Both the position numbers and the translations under genes were made by a program. From an uncultured Campylobacter sp. (GTDB taxonomy: Bacteria; Campylobacterota; Campylobacteria; Campylobacterales; Campylobacteraceae): a stretch of 7,387 nucleotides of DNA. Positions 1 to 6,853 of the stretch are shown here, piece by piece. Each line of letters begins with the position of its first letter. The first letter of the stretch is position 1. The notes under the pieces are model-generated. The model searched no databases. It was given only the letters and a program-made list of their open reading frames with translations, and was not told the DNA's origin. The stretch spans positions 1 through 7,387 of the forward strand of contig CASFHJ010000142.1 of NCBI GenBank assembly GCA_949294425.1. The letters are read 5' to 3'.

Positions 1-734
1 TTGGTGGCTGGGAGACATTGTGCGAGGGTCAGCAAAATGGAGGATATTCTGTAAATGGTGGCTTTGCTGAGTACGCAGTGGCTGATGCTAACTATGTAGG
101 TGTTTTTAAAGACGGCTTAAGCCATGATGAGCTAGTGGAAATAGCTCCTATTCTTTGTGCCGGAGTTACCGTTTATAAGGGTCTTAAGATGACTGAAGCA
201 AAGCCGGGCGAGTGGGTAGCTATTTCTGGTATAGGTGGCTTAGGACATGTGGCAGTTCAGTATGCTAAGGCTATGGGTTTAAGAGTTGCAGCTATTGATG
301 TGGCTGATGATAAATTAGAACTAGCTAGAAAATACGGAGCTGAGGTAAGTGCTAATGCTAAAAATGAAGATGTGGTAGCTAAGATTAAAAAAGAAACAAA
401 TGGCGGAACTCACGGCGTTTTAGTACCCGCGGTTTCTCCTAAGGCTTTTGAACAAGCTGTTAAGGTAGCTAGAAGAGGTGGAACTGTGGCGATGAATGGC
501 TTACCACCGGGTGATTTCCCACTTGAAATCTTTTCTATGATACTAAATGGTATCACAGTAAGAGGCTCTATAGTAGGAACTAGACTAGACTTGCAAGAAG
601 CTATAGAATTTGCTCAAACTGGCAAGGTGAAAGCACATACTAAGGCTGTTAAACTTGAGCAAATAAATGAGGTATTTGATCTAATGCGTAAGGGTCAAAT
701 TGAAGGTAGAATGGTTCTTGATATGAATCTTTAA
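1..734 (+). CDS. adhP: Zinc-dependent alcohol dehydrogenase AdhP, 3' part (5' end outside window)
   Basis: Cytosolic medium-chain dehydrogenase that interconverts primary alcohols such as ethanol or propanol and their aldehydes with NAD(H). The reading frame is open to the left edge: the first full codons (from base 3) read [11 protein letters not shown], the end of the structural-zinc lobe, and the Cys at 21-23 is the fourth zinc-lobe cysteine. Roughly the first 95-100 of about 336-340 residues are missing, so the TTG at 18 is an internal Leu codon and not a start. Numbering from that Leu, Cys47 in [13 protein letters not shown] is the third catalytic-zinc ligand. GIGGLG at 71-76 is the Rossmann nucleotide loop, and Asp94 after the second strand fits NAD preference. 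The C-terminal half ([33 protein letters not shown]) follows the AdhP pattern throughout. By hand count, single lines reach 43-47% GC, well above the minus-strand genes. This may reflect high expression or transfer. Confidence 0.95.
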   Translation, partial: GGWETLCEGQQNGGYSVNGGFAEYAVADANYVGVFKDGLSHDELVEIAPILCAGVTVYKGLKMTEAKPGEWVAISGIGGLGHVAVQYAKAMGLRVAAIDVADDKLELARKYGAEVSANAKNEDVVAKIKKETNGGTHGVLVPAVSPKAFEQAVKVARRGGTVAMNGLPPGDFPLEIFSMILNGITVRGSIVGTRLDLQEAIEFAQTGKVKAHTKAVKLEQINEVFDLMRKGQIEGRMVLDMNL

Positions 735-736
735 CT

Positions 737-758
737 AAGGGGGCTTTTGCCCCTTTTT
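737..758 (+). terminator. Terminator-like hairpin after adhP
   Basis: Five bases after the adhP stop, an 8-pair stem (737-744 with 749-756, one G-T pair) closes a TTTT loop. Its core is GGGGC paired with GCCCC, and a run of five Ts (754-758) begins in the descending arm. This has the shape of a rho-independent terminator for adhP, but the T run is short and partly inside the stem. The ribosome-binding site of the next gene starts three bases later, so the hairpin may only attenuate transcription. The opposite strand has no T run after the stem, so it should act in one direction. Confidence 0.7.
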
Positions 759-769
759 AAAGGAAGGTT

Positions 770-1081
770 ATGAAAGTTTCTTATTGCAAAGATGCTTTTG
801 ATTTGCTTGAGCTCTTAAAAAAGAAGCATGGAGATATTATCTTTTATCAAAGCTTTGGCTGTTGTGATAATTCCGTGCCTATTTGTTATGCTAAAAAAGA
901 TTTTAAGATAGGTGTAAATGACGTTTGCTTATATGGAGATGGGCTCATTGAAATTTACACTCACAAAAGTCAGGAAAATTTTTATAAGGATCAAAAAGTA
1001 GATATAGGCGTAAGTAATCAAAGAGGTAATGAATATTCTTTAGAATATGAGCTTGGCAAGAGCTTTGTTTTTCACTACTAA
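770..1081 (+). CDS. DUF779 family protein (complete, 103 aa)
   Basis: Small soluble protein of unknown biochemical function that matches the DUF779 pattern. A helix leads to HGDIIFYQSFGCCDNS (residues 20-35), then PICY with Cys39, then DFKIGVNDVCLYG, and a C-terminal strand-rich half with a YSLEY motif. The family hallmark is the GCCDG/GCCDN segment followed by a further Cys about seven residues later. Here these are Cys31, Cys32, Asp33 and Cys39, which could bind metal or be redox-active; that is inference. The length is usual for the family. The ATG is preceded by AGGAAGG (761-767), with AGGA at good spacing. It lies 35 bases after adhP on the same strand, and family members are commonly found next to alcohol or aldehyde dehydrogenase genes, so a helper role in aldehyde or alcohol oxidation is plausible. 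A hairpin separates it from adhP, and I see no promoter of its own. Its stop overlaps the convergent hypF stop by 4 bases. Confidence 0.88.
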   Translation: MKVSYCKDAFDLLELLKKKHGDIIFYQSFGCCDNSVPICYAKKDFKIGVNDVCLYGDGLIEIYTHKSQENFYKDQKVDIGVSNQRGNEYSLEYELGKSFVFHY

Positions 1082-3270
1082 TTCTTGTATAAAAAATGAG
1101 CCATTTGTCCAAGGGCTATAGAGCTATCATTTACAGCGAAATTTAAGCCTGTTTTATACTTTAAGCCCTTTGTTTTTAGGATTTTTAAAAGGGTAGCGTT
1201 TTGAAAAACTCCTCCACAAAGTATCACATTTTTTATCTCTTTATCCTCTTTTAAAATTTTTTGTGAGTAAGAGTAGATAAAATTTGATAAGGAGTTTAAA
1301 AAACATGTGCAGTTGTTTCTTTTATCATCTTTTAAAGCCTTTTTTAAGGCTTTTTTAAAGCAAATTTCCTTTCCTCTTATCTCAAAGTCATAAGAATAAG
1401 CTAGGTTAAAATCATAAAAAGCCTCCATACAAAGCCCAGCTTCTGCCTCAAAGCTAAGATTTATCTCATCAAAGGCTAGGAAGTAAAAAGCATCTATTAT
1501 ACGTCCAAGTGAGCTTGTGTATAGTTTAGAGAGTTCATAGATTTTTTTTAAATTTCTTAGTTTTTTCTCATCTATTTTTTCTAGTATTTTTTTTGCCTCA
1601 TCTTCTAAGTCATACTTAAAAATAAGGCTTAAAAGCAAATTTTGCACATTTTTTATATCTGTATTTATGAGTTTAAACTCTTCAAAATGAGCTATCCTCT
1701 CATAGCTTTTTAAATCTGCCTTAAAAATTTCTCCTCCCCAAATTTTAGCATCATCTCCATATCCAGTTCCATCAAAGCAAAATGCAAGGCTTTTTGTATA
1801 AATTTTATGTTCAAACATTACAGCACAAGCATGTGCGTAGTGGTGCTGTAAAAAGGCATTTGGCTTGTAAAATTTTGTATAAGCAAAATGAGGGTGTTTA
1901 TCTGCTATAAGTAAATCAAAATCAAGCTCGTAAGTTTTTTTAAAAAAATCAAGGGTTTTTTTAGCTCTTTCTTGCACTTGCACAGACTTCATATCTCCCA
2001 TATAAGGTAGCAATAAAAGTTTGTTATCGTAAGAGATAACAAATTCATTTTTAAGCTCAGAACCTAAGGCTAGAGCTTTTTTGCCCTTAAATTCCTTATC
2101 AAGACTTATATACTCAGGTCTTTTTCCTCTTGCATTTCTAAGATACATAAGCTCACCATTTACAACTTGAGCTATGCTATCATCGCTTGAGTTTATTATT
2201 TCTCTGTCATAATCCACATAAAAATCAAAAACATGAGAAAGCTTTTGCACTAATTCATTCTCATTTGAAATTATGCTTTCTGTGCTTAAATTCGCACTGG
2301 TTGCTACTATGGGATTTTTAAAATATTCAAACAAAAGCAAATGCAAGGGTGTGTAGGCTAGCATTATGCCTATTTTCTTGCTATTAAAGCTTATTAACTC
2401 CAGTTCTTTTTTTGCTTGTAAAAGCACTATGGGTGATTCTTTAGAGCTTAGAACCTCGGCTTCTTTTTGGCTTATATAGGCTAAATTTTCTGCCATTTTT
2501 AAATCTTTACACATTATGGCAAAGGGTTTTTTTGCCCTGTTTTTTCTAATTCTTAACTCCTTTAAAGCACTTAAACTAAAGGCATCACAGATTAGATGAA
2601 AGCCTCCAAGACCCTTTAAAGCTATTATCTTTTCATTTTCTAAAAGTCTTGCTAATTCTTTAATAGCATCTTCATTTTTAAAGATGATATTTTTATTTTT
2701 GTCCTTTAAAAAAATATCTATCTTGCATTTTGGACAAGAAAGAGGCTGGGCGTGAAAGCGTCGATTTTTGGGATTTTCGTATTCTTTTTTGCAAAAATCA
2801 CAAAGCTTAAATTTATACATAGAGGTATTTTCTCTATCATAAGGTAGAGCCTTGATTATAGAATACCTCACTCCGCAATGCGTGCAGGTTGTAAAGGGGT
2901 ATTTAAATCTGGGATTTTTTTCATCATAAAATTCTTCTTTGCACTCAGAACAAATAGCAAAATCGCTAAGTATTGCAGAGCTTTTTGGACTACTTTTTGA
3001 AGAGCTTATCCTAAAATCATCATAAAAACACTCTATCTCTTTTTTTTCTATCTTGTCTATTCTTGCTAGGCTCGGCTTTTTATCTTGTAATTCTTTTATA
3101 AAATCATTCAAGGCTTTTTCGTCGCAGTATAGCCTTATGATAACTCCTTTTGCGTTATTATAAACCTCTCCAAATAAGGCTTTTTTTAAGGCTAGTTTAT
3201 AAACAAAGGGTCTAAAGCCAACCCCTTGCACCAAGCCCTCAAGCTCTAGCTCATATCCTAAGTGCGACAT
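1078..3270 (-). CDS. hypF: Carbamoyltransferase HypF, [NiFe]-hydrogenase maturation
   Basis: Cytosolic enzyme that uses carbamoyl phosphate and ATP to carbamoylate the C-terminal Cys of HypE, the first step in making the cyanide ligands of the [NiFe] site. All domains are present in 730 residues, near the usual 750. An acylphosphatase domain covers residues 5-90, with VQGVGFRPFVY (14-24) holding the catalytic Arg20. A double zinc finger has CxxC pairs at 107/110, 129/132, 157/160 and 179/182. A YrdC-like domain runs from about 200 to 385 (KGLGGFHLICDA, KNRAKKPFAIM, SKESPIVLL, ATSAN). A Kae1-like domain follows to the end, with metal ligands in HHYAH (476-480), the ATP-site segment FDGTGYGDDAKIWGGE (499-514) and CGGVFQN (685-691), ending in NDSSIALGQ. 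The ATG lies inside the 3' end of the upstream gene (20-base overlap) with only a weak ribosome site, AAGAGG, well upstream, so translational coupling is likely. No other hyp gene follows; the next gene is convergent. Confidence 0.97.
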   Translation of the reverse strand: MSHLGYELELEGLVQGVGFRPFVYKLALKKALFGEVYNNAKGVIIRLYCDEKALNDFIKELQDKKPSLARIDKIEKKEIECFYDDFRISSSKSSPKSSAILSDFAICSECKEEFYDEKNPRFKYPFTTCTHCGVRYSIIKALPYDRENTSMYKFKLCDFCKKEYENPKNRRFHAQPLSCPKCKIDIFLKDKNKNIIFKNEDAIKELARLLENEKIIALKGLGGFHLICDAFSLSALKELRIRKNRAKKPFAIMCKDLKMAENLAYISQKEAEVLSSKESPIVLLQAKKELELISFNSKKIGIMLAYTPLHLLLFEYFKNPIVATSANLSTESIISNENELVQKLSHVFDFYVDYDREIINSSDDSIAQVVNGELMYLRNARGKRPEYISLDKEFKGKKALALGSELKNEFVISYDNKLLLLPYMGDMKSVQVQERAKKTLDFFKKTYELDFDLLIADKHPHFAYTKFYKPNAFLQHHYAHACAVMFEHKIYTKSLAFCFDGTGYGDDAKIWGGEIFKADLKSYERIAHFEEFKLINTDIKNVQNLLLSLIFKYDLEDEAKKILEKIDEKKLRNLKKIYELSKLYTSSLGRIIDAFYFLAFDEINLSFEAEAGLCMEAFYDFNLAYSYDFEIRGKEICFKKALKKALKDDKRNNCTCFLNSLSNFIYSYSQKILKEDKEIKNVILCGGVFQNATLLKILKTKGLKYKTGLNFAVNDSSIALGQMAHFLYKN

Positions 3271-4777
3271 TGCTTATCTTACAGCCTCTTAAGTGCTTGA
3301 AAGTGTTTTTGATAAGAACTCTGCTTTCAAATAAGGATCCGCTTATTATGGCTATTTCTACTTCCTTTTTTTCTCTTAACTCATCATAAGTATCTCTTAA
3401 AAAATACGCAAGACTTTCCATCACTCCATAAGCTATATCCTTGCTTGGCACACCAGCTAACATAAAGCTCATTACAGAACGCACCGTTCTTGTATAGTCA
3501 AATTCTTGCCCCTCATTTCTTAAGCGATAATCTATCTTAACTCCTCTTTCAAGCCTACTTTCATCAACTTCTGCTAACATTTTTTGTGCTGCTTTTTGCA
3601 AATCCTCTCCAAAACCAAGTATGATAGCTACTATTCCACACAAAGAAAAAAAGTTATTTTTGCTTTTAAAGGAGCCACTTTTTAGCTTAAATGCTGTGCT
3701 GAATTTTTTAAGTAATTTAGCCCCTATCTCATCTTTGTTTATCTCAGCAAAGATTTCTTCAAAAGAATTTGGTAGTTTTAAATTTAAAATATTATCTTTT
3801 TTATTAAGAAGTAATATATCATCATAGTCTTTGCTAAGCTCTAAAAGTAGGGATTTTTCCTCGTAAAGGCTAAGTATGTAAGAAATTCTAGCCATATTTT
3901 TATCCTCTTTACTAAAGATAATATCTTTCGCCTTTTTATCTATAAAATCAAATCCGCTTTTAACAACAAGCCTTTTGTCTTGCTCAAAAACCTCAAAATC
4001 ATCTTGAAAATTTTCTATCTTTTCAAAGCTTAAAAAATTTATACCATCTTTAAAGAGCCTTATGCCAAGAGCCAGTAAAAAGAGGTTGTTTGCAAATTTT
4101 ATCTTAAAGCTTTGGCTTTGAAAGTCGTATTTTTGTCTAAAGGGTTTTGAAAATTTCAAAGATACTAGCGGTTTTTCAAAGGAGGCAAGAAGGCTATAGT
4201 TTTCATTTGAACACACAAAGGCAAGTTTTAAAGCCTTTGTTTCAGTAGGCATTAAAAAACTTTTTAGATTTTTATAATCAAAAATGCTTACAGAATAAAG
4301 CCCTAGGTGGTTTTTTATAAAAAGTTCTTTTGATTCTTTTAATGAGTTTAGAGCCTGTTCTAGTAAATCATTGAAATTATCTTTATTTATCTTTGTAAAA
4401 TTTATCTTATCAAAACTTAACTCATCTTCTACAAAAAGTCCCCATTCATTTTCAAGCAAAAGATTTTTTTCCCTGTAAGCCTTAGCATTTATTTGTGTTA
4501 GAAAGTCTCTTTTTTCAAAGTCCTTTTTTGTATCCTCCTTACCCTGAAAATCCTCTTGCATAAGCTTTACATCAAAACTTGATAAAAAAAGAGAATTTGG
4601 CATGAGATTAAAATTATTACAAAATTCCTCTAAATCTTTTTCTTGTGAGCTTATATCAAGGCTTATCTTATTTTTTTCTTTTTTTAAACTATACTCATAA
4701 TCCTTAGCATAATACCTAAGTAGATATTCAAAGAAGTCATTTGCATTTGGGTAAGTGAACTCAAATCTTAAAAACAA
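3251..4777 (-). CDS. HypF-like degenerate paralogue, HydE-type hydrogenase maturation candidate
   Basis: A 508-residue protein, probably cytosolic (no signal peptide or membrane segment). Aligned by eye, it follows HypF along most of its length. Residues 1-57 resemble the acylphosphatase fold (KISLDISSQEKDLEEF matches HypF VIIRLYCDEKALNDF). Residues about 145-245 resemble the YrdC domain (LLASFEKPLVSLKFS matches HypF VLSSKESPIVLLQAK). Residues about 375-508 resemble the end of the Kae1-like domain (IISGSLFESRVLIKN matches ILCGGVFQNATLLKI). The catalytic features are missing: no VQGVGFR arginine loop, no CxxC pair (only four scattered Cys), no HxxxH and no DGTGYG. A HypF-related subunit that assists hydrogenase assembly is the likeliest role. 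The HydE label rests on memory of Helicobacter and Wolinella hyd loci and is less certain than the HypF resemblance. It starts at TTG: an in-frame TAG lies four codons upstream (4787-4789) and a good ribosome site is present. It overlaps hypF by 20 bases and is the first gene after the promoter. Confidence 0.7.
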   Translation of the reverse strand: MFLRFEFTYPNANDFFEYLLRYYAKDYEYSLKKEKNKISLDISSQEKDLEEFCNNFNLMPNSLFLSSFDVKLMQEDFQGKEDTKKDFEKRDFLTQINAKAYREKNLLLENEWGLFVEDELSFDKINFTKINKDNFNDLLEQALNSLKESKELFIKNHLGLYSVSIFDYKNLKSFLMPTETKALKLAFVCSNENYSLLASFEKPLVSLKFSKPFRQKYDFQSQSFKIKFANNLFLLALGIRLFKDGINFLSFEKIENFQDDFEVFEQDKRLVVKSGFDFIDKKAKDIIFSKEDKNMARISYILSLYEEKSLLLELSKDYDDILLLNKKDNILNLKLPNSFEEIFAEINKDEIGAKLLKKFSTAFKLKSGSFKSKNNFFSLCGIVAIILGFGEDLQKAAQKMLAEVDESRLERGVKIDYRLRNEGQEFDYTRTVRSVMSFMLAGVPSKDIAYGVMESLAYFLRDTYDELREKKEVEIAIISGSLFESRVLIKNTFKHLRGCKISNVALRI

Positions 4778-4781
4778 AAAA

Positions 4782-4788
4782 TCCCCCT
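4782..4788 (-). promoter_or_regulatory. Ribosome-binding site fixing a TTG start
   Basis: The minus strand reads AGGGGGA, followed by TTTT and then TTG (4777-4775). An in-frame TAG overlaps the upstream edge of this site (4789-4787), so the reading frame cannot begin earlier. The next in-frame Met is at residue 59, well inside the acylphosphatase-like region. Together these make the TTG the start of the HypF-like gene. Confidence 0.75.
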
Positions 4789-4804
4789 ATTTGTGTTTGA
4801 GGCA

Positions 4805-4833
4805 ATTATAGCAGAAAAATAGTAGCTCTTTTA
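4805..4833 (-). promoter_or_regulatory. Vegetative promoter of the HypF-like gene and hypF
   Basis: On the minus strand the gap between prmC and the HypF-like gene contains TTTTTCTGCTATAATTGCC. This is a perfect TATAAT (4810-4805) with an extended TG (TGC before it) and a T-rich stretch just upstream, the arrangement typical of Campylobacter housekeeping promoters. The hexamer 17 bases upstream (4833-4828) is TAAAAG, within CTTAAAAG, a poor -35 match as is usual in this group. Transcription would begin near 4797-4799, giving a leader of about 20 bases with the ribosome site in it. The hydrogenase genes can therefore be transcribed independently of argH-prmC. Confidence 0.7.
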
Positions 4834-4847
4834 AGGTATTACTATTT
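4817..4847. promoter_or_regulatory. Inverted repeat over the -35 region, possible operator
   Basis: AAATAGTA (4817-4824) and TACTATTT (4840-4847) are perfect 8-base inverted arms separated by 15 bases. The element spans the -35 region of the promoter above, so a bound protein would block RNA polymerase. The inner TAGTA-N15-TACTA has the same spacing as the Helicobacter NikR pattern TRWYA-N15-TRWYA, but the central W is missed in both arms. Nickel-responsive control of a nickel-enzyme maturation operon would make sense; this is inference. In DNA this AT-rich, a chance repeat is possible. Confidence 0.3.
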
Positions 4848-4885
4848 CTTGCTTTTGTAAATTTTTAAAATTTATTTTAGGTTTT

Positions 4886-5668
4886 TTATACTCTTTGAGC
4901 TATAAAAGCTCTGTCATAGCCTGATTCATCTTTATAAAAGGTGCTTTGATAGCCATTTTCCTTTAGGATCTTACTTAGAATTTCTTTTTGATCATATCCA
5001 CACTCGCAGAGTAAGAACTTAGAATTTTTACTAAATTTTATTATCCTTTCTAAAAGCTCGTATCCATTTTTTCCACCAAATAATGCTCTTTTGGGCTCAG
5101 TTTTAAGCCATTTATCTAAGGGATAATCTTTTGCTATATAGGGTGGATTTGAAAAGATTAGTTCAAAGTCATTATCTAAGTTTTTAAAATCACTTAAAAC
5201 AAAGTCCACAAGCTCACAGACCCCGTGAGTTTTGGCATTTTTCTTAGCAACACTTAAGGCTTTTTTGCTTATATCACAAGCCTTTATTTTTATCTTTAAT
5301 TCTTTTGCTAAGACTATGCTTAAGATACCGCTTCCAAAGCCTATTTCTAGTATTTTTTTTGGTTTTTTTTCCTTACAAAGCTTTAGTAGTAGTTTAAGCA
5401 AAATTTCGCTGTCATATCTAGGGATTAAAACCCCTTTTTCCACGTAAAAATCATAACCGTAAAAAAAGGCTTTTTTAAATATATATTCAAAGGCTTCCCC
5501 TTTGTTAAATCTTTCTACAAGCTTAAAAAAAGCTCTCTCATCAAAGTCTAAATTTTCGTCTAATAAAAGCCTTGCTCTATCCTTTTTTAAAAATTCACAA
5601 AGTATAAAAATGGCTTCTTTTTTACCTATGATAAGCCCTGCTTCTTTGAGGGCTTGTTTTATCGTCAA
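4886..5668 (-). CDS. prmC: Release factor glutamine N5-methyltransferase PrmC (HemK family)
   Basis: Cytosolic S-adenosylmethionine-dependent enzyme that methylates the Gln of the GGQ motif in peptide release factors. In 260 residues (family about 275-280) the order is an N-terminal helical domain, then the LIPRYDSEILL segment at 81-91, then SAM motif I EIGFGSG at 108-114. An acidic residue follows strand two (CDIS, Asp132), and the substrate-binding NPPY is at 174-177. The EPKRALFGGKNG block (191-202) is typical of PrmC and absent from most DNA methylases with NPPY, which favours this call over a DNA methyltransferase. The start is TTG at 5668-5666, overlapping the TGA of the upstream peptidase gene in a TTGA junction, so translation is probably coupled; the ribosome site is weak. 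The gene contains two A8 runs near residues 100-106, but the frame is intact. It is the last gene of the argH unit. Confidence 0.94.
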   Translation of the reverse strand: MTIKQALKEAGLIIGKKEAIFILCEFLKKDRARLLLDENLDFDERAFFKLVERFNKGEAFEYIFKKAFFYGYDFYVEKGVLIPRYDSEILLKLLLKLCKEKKPKKILEIGFGSGILSIVLAKELKIKIKACDISKKALSVAKKNAKTHGVCELVDFVLSDFKNLDNDFELIFSNPPYIAKDYPLDKWLKTEPKRALFGGKNGYELLERIIKFSKNSKFLLCECGYDQKEILSKILKENGYQSTFYKDESGYDRAFIAQRV

Positions 5669-6852
5669 GCAAGAGCCTTGAGCCTGTCGCTAATGCTTGG
5701 ATGAGAAAGATGAAAAAAGGTGTATAGTTTAGAACTTTTTATAAAGGCTTTATTTTCTCTTGCAAGAGAGATTAGGGCATTTTTCATATCCTCTTTTGAG
5801 CTTAGTTTTGCTCCGTGCAAATCTGCTTTAAATTCATTCTTTCTGCTAAGCAAATTTAAAATAGGAGAAAAAACAAGGGAAAAGATAGAAGAAAAGATGA
5901 AAAGTAGGGCAAAAACTCCAGCATTTATCCCCTCTAGGGAACTTTGTGTGTAAAAAAAGCTTGGTAAATTAGCAAAAGCAAAAAAGAGTATAAAAAGCAT
6001 AAGAGCTGAGTTAAAAATGGCTTTTATTATGTCTTTATGGACAAAATGTCCTAGCTCATGTCCTAAAACAGCTAATAATTCTTTTTGGCTTAATGCCTTT
6101 AGCAAGGTATCAAAAAGCACCACTCTTTTACTTTTGAAAAGTCCTCCAAAATAAGCATTTAGCCTAGTATCTCTTTTGCTAGCGTCCATTACATAAACGC
6201 CATTTGCGCTAAAACCGCAGCTCTTCATGAGATTTGAAATTTTTTCCAAAAGCTCACTATCTTCTACCTTGCTCATTTTGTTGAAAATAGGTGCTATTAG
6301 GGTAGGATATATTAAATTTATAAGAATAATTACGCAAAATGAAAAAATAAAGGCAGCAAACCACCAATTCTTAGCAAAAAATTCATAGCAAAAAACTAAG
6401 ACATAAAGTATTAAAAAGCCAAAAACTAGCATTAATAATAAAGACTTTATACTATCTTTTATAAAAAGAGCTAGGCTGATATTTGAAAATCCTTGTTTTT
6501 TGTCCTTGACAAAACTTTTATAAAAGCTTATGGGTAGGGATAAAAAGCTAGTTACTAATAAAAAAGCAAGTAAAAATAAGGTATTTTCTAGTGTTGAGTT
6601 TTCTTTTATTAAGAGATTTTTTAAAAAGCTAAAGCCAAAAAGTAGCCAAGCTATATTTATGGCAAGGGAGTAGAAGCTAGAAAATATATTAAATTTTTCA
6701 TTTTCTATACCTATATCAGCTGCCTTTTTGTATGCCTCTTCCTCTAAAATTTCAGCCTTTTTGAGTCTTTCTTTTTTTAAAAAAGAAATTTGAGCCATAG
6801 ATATTAAAACATAAAATACTGTATATACACATAAGATAAAAATAAGAGTCAT
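5665..6852 (-). CDS. M48 family (Ste24-type) membrane zinc metallopeptidase
   Basis: Integral inner-membrane protease of the Ste24/CAAX-peptidase group. In 395 residues the N-terminal M48_N-like part has hydrophobic segments at about 1-22, 58-80, 90-111, 131-156 and 163-188. The catalytic HELGH is at 265-269 (zinc ligands His265 and His269, catalytic Glu266). The third ligand is Glu340 in SRKNEFKAD (336-344). RLNAYFGG at 230-237 and the SHPS box at 383-386 are typical of the family. Two further hydrophobic segments (about 277-300 and 310-335) flank the active-site helices, giving roughly seven in all. Bacteria lack prenylated CAAX proteins, so the natural substrate is unknown; membrane-protein quality control is a reasonable guess. 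HtpX is the alternative, but it is shorter (about 290 residues) and has fewer membrane segments. The ATG lies 1 base after the argH stop, with AAGGA (6863-6859) inside the last argH codons at 6-base spacing. Confidence 0.92.
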   Translation of the reverse strand: MTLIFILCVYTVFYVLISMAQISFLKKERLKKAEILEEEAYKKAADIGIENEKFNIFSSFYSLAINIAWLLFGFSFLKNLLIKENSTLENTLFLLAFLLVTSFLSLPISFYKSFVKDKKQGFSNISLALFIKDSIKSLLLMLVFGFLILYVLVFCYEFFAKNWWFAAFIFSFCVIILINLIYPTLIAPIFNKMSKVEDSELLEKISNLMKSCGFSANGVYVMDASKRDTRLNAYFGGLFKSKRVVLFDTLLKALSQKELLAVLGHELGHFVHKDIIKAIFNSALMLFILFFAFANLPSFFYTQSSLEGINAGVFALLFIFSSIFSLVFSPILNLLSRKNEFKADLHGAKLSSKEDMKNALISLARENKAFIKSSKLYTFFHLSHPSISDRLKALA

Positions 6853-6853
6853 T

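Noticed and set aside
18..20. TTG as the start of a short complete dehydrogenase
   Set aside because: The frame stays open to the window edge and the preceding codons (GWET) are conserved AdhP sequence, so the gene is cut by the window and not truly short.
1031..1070. Possible hairpins ATATTC-TTTA-GAATAT and AGCT...AGCT followed by TTTGTTTTT near the DUF779 3' end as a terminator
   Set aside because: The stems are only 4-6 pairs and AT-rich or interrupted, and they lie inside the coding sequence. Not convincing as a terminator on either strand.
3621..3827. Plus-strand open frame of 68 codons
   Set aside because: It is the shadow of the HypF-like gene on the other strand: low-complexity Leu/Ser/Phe composition, no convincing ribosome site and no family resemblance.
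4858..4874. AT-only palindrome TAAATTTT-T-AAAATTTA after prmC as a terminator
   Set aside because: The stem has no GC pair, the loop would be too tight and no T run follows on the minus strand. It is expected by chance in such AT-rich DNA.
5353..5370. Two T8 runs (A8 on the coding strand) in prmC as a phase-variable or slippage site
   Set aside because: The frame is intact, the runs encode ordinary Lys-rich sequence (KEKKPKK) and A/T runs of this length recur throughout the window. No long G/C tract of the usual Campylobacter phase-variable type is present.
5232..5447. Plus-strand open frame of 71 codons antisense to prmC
   Set aside because: Its Ser/Phe/Leu-rich composition mirrors the Lys/Glu/Leu codons of prmC. 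No independent support.
5720..5953. Plus-strand open frame of 77 codons antisense to the M48 gene
   Set aside because: It lies entirely within a well-supported gene and has no recognisable domain or start signal.
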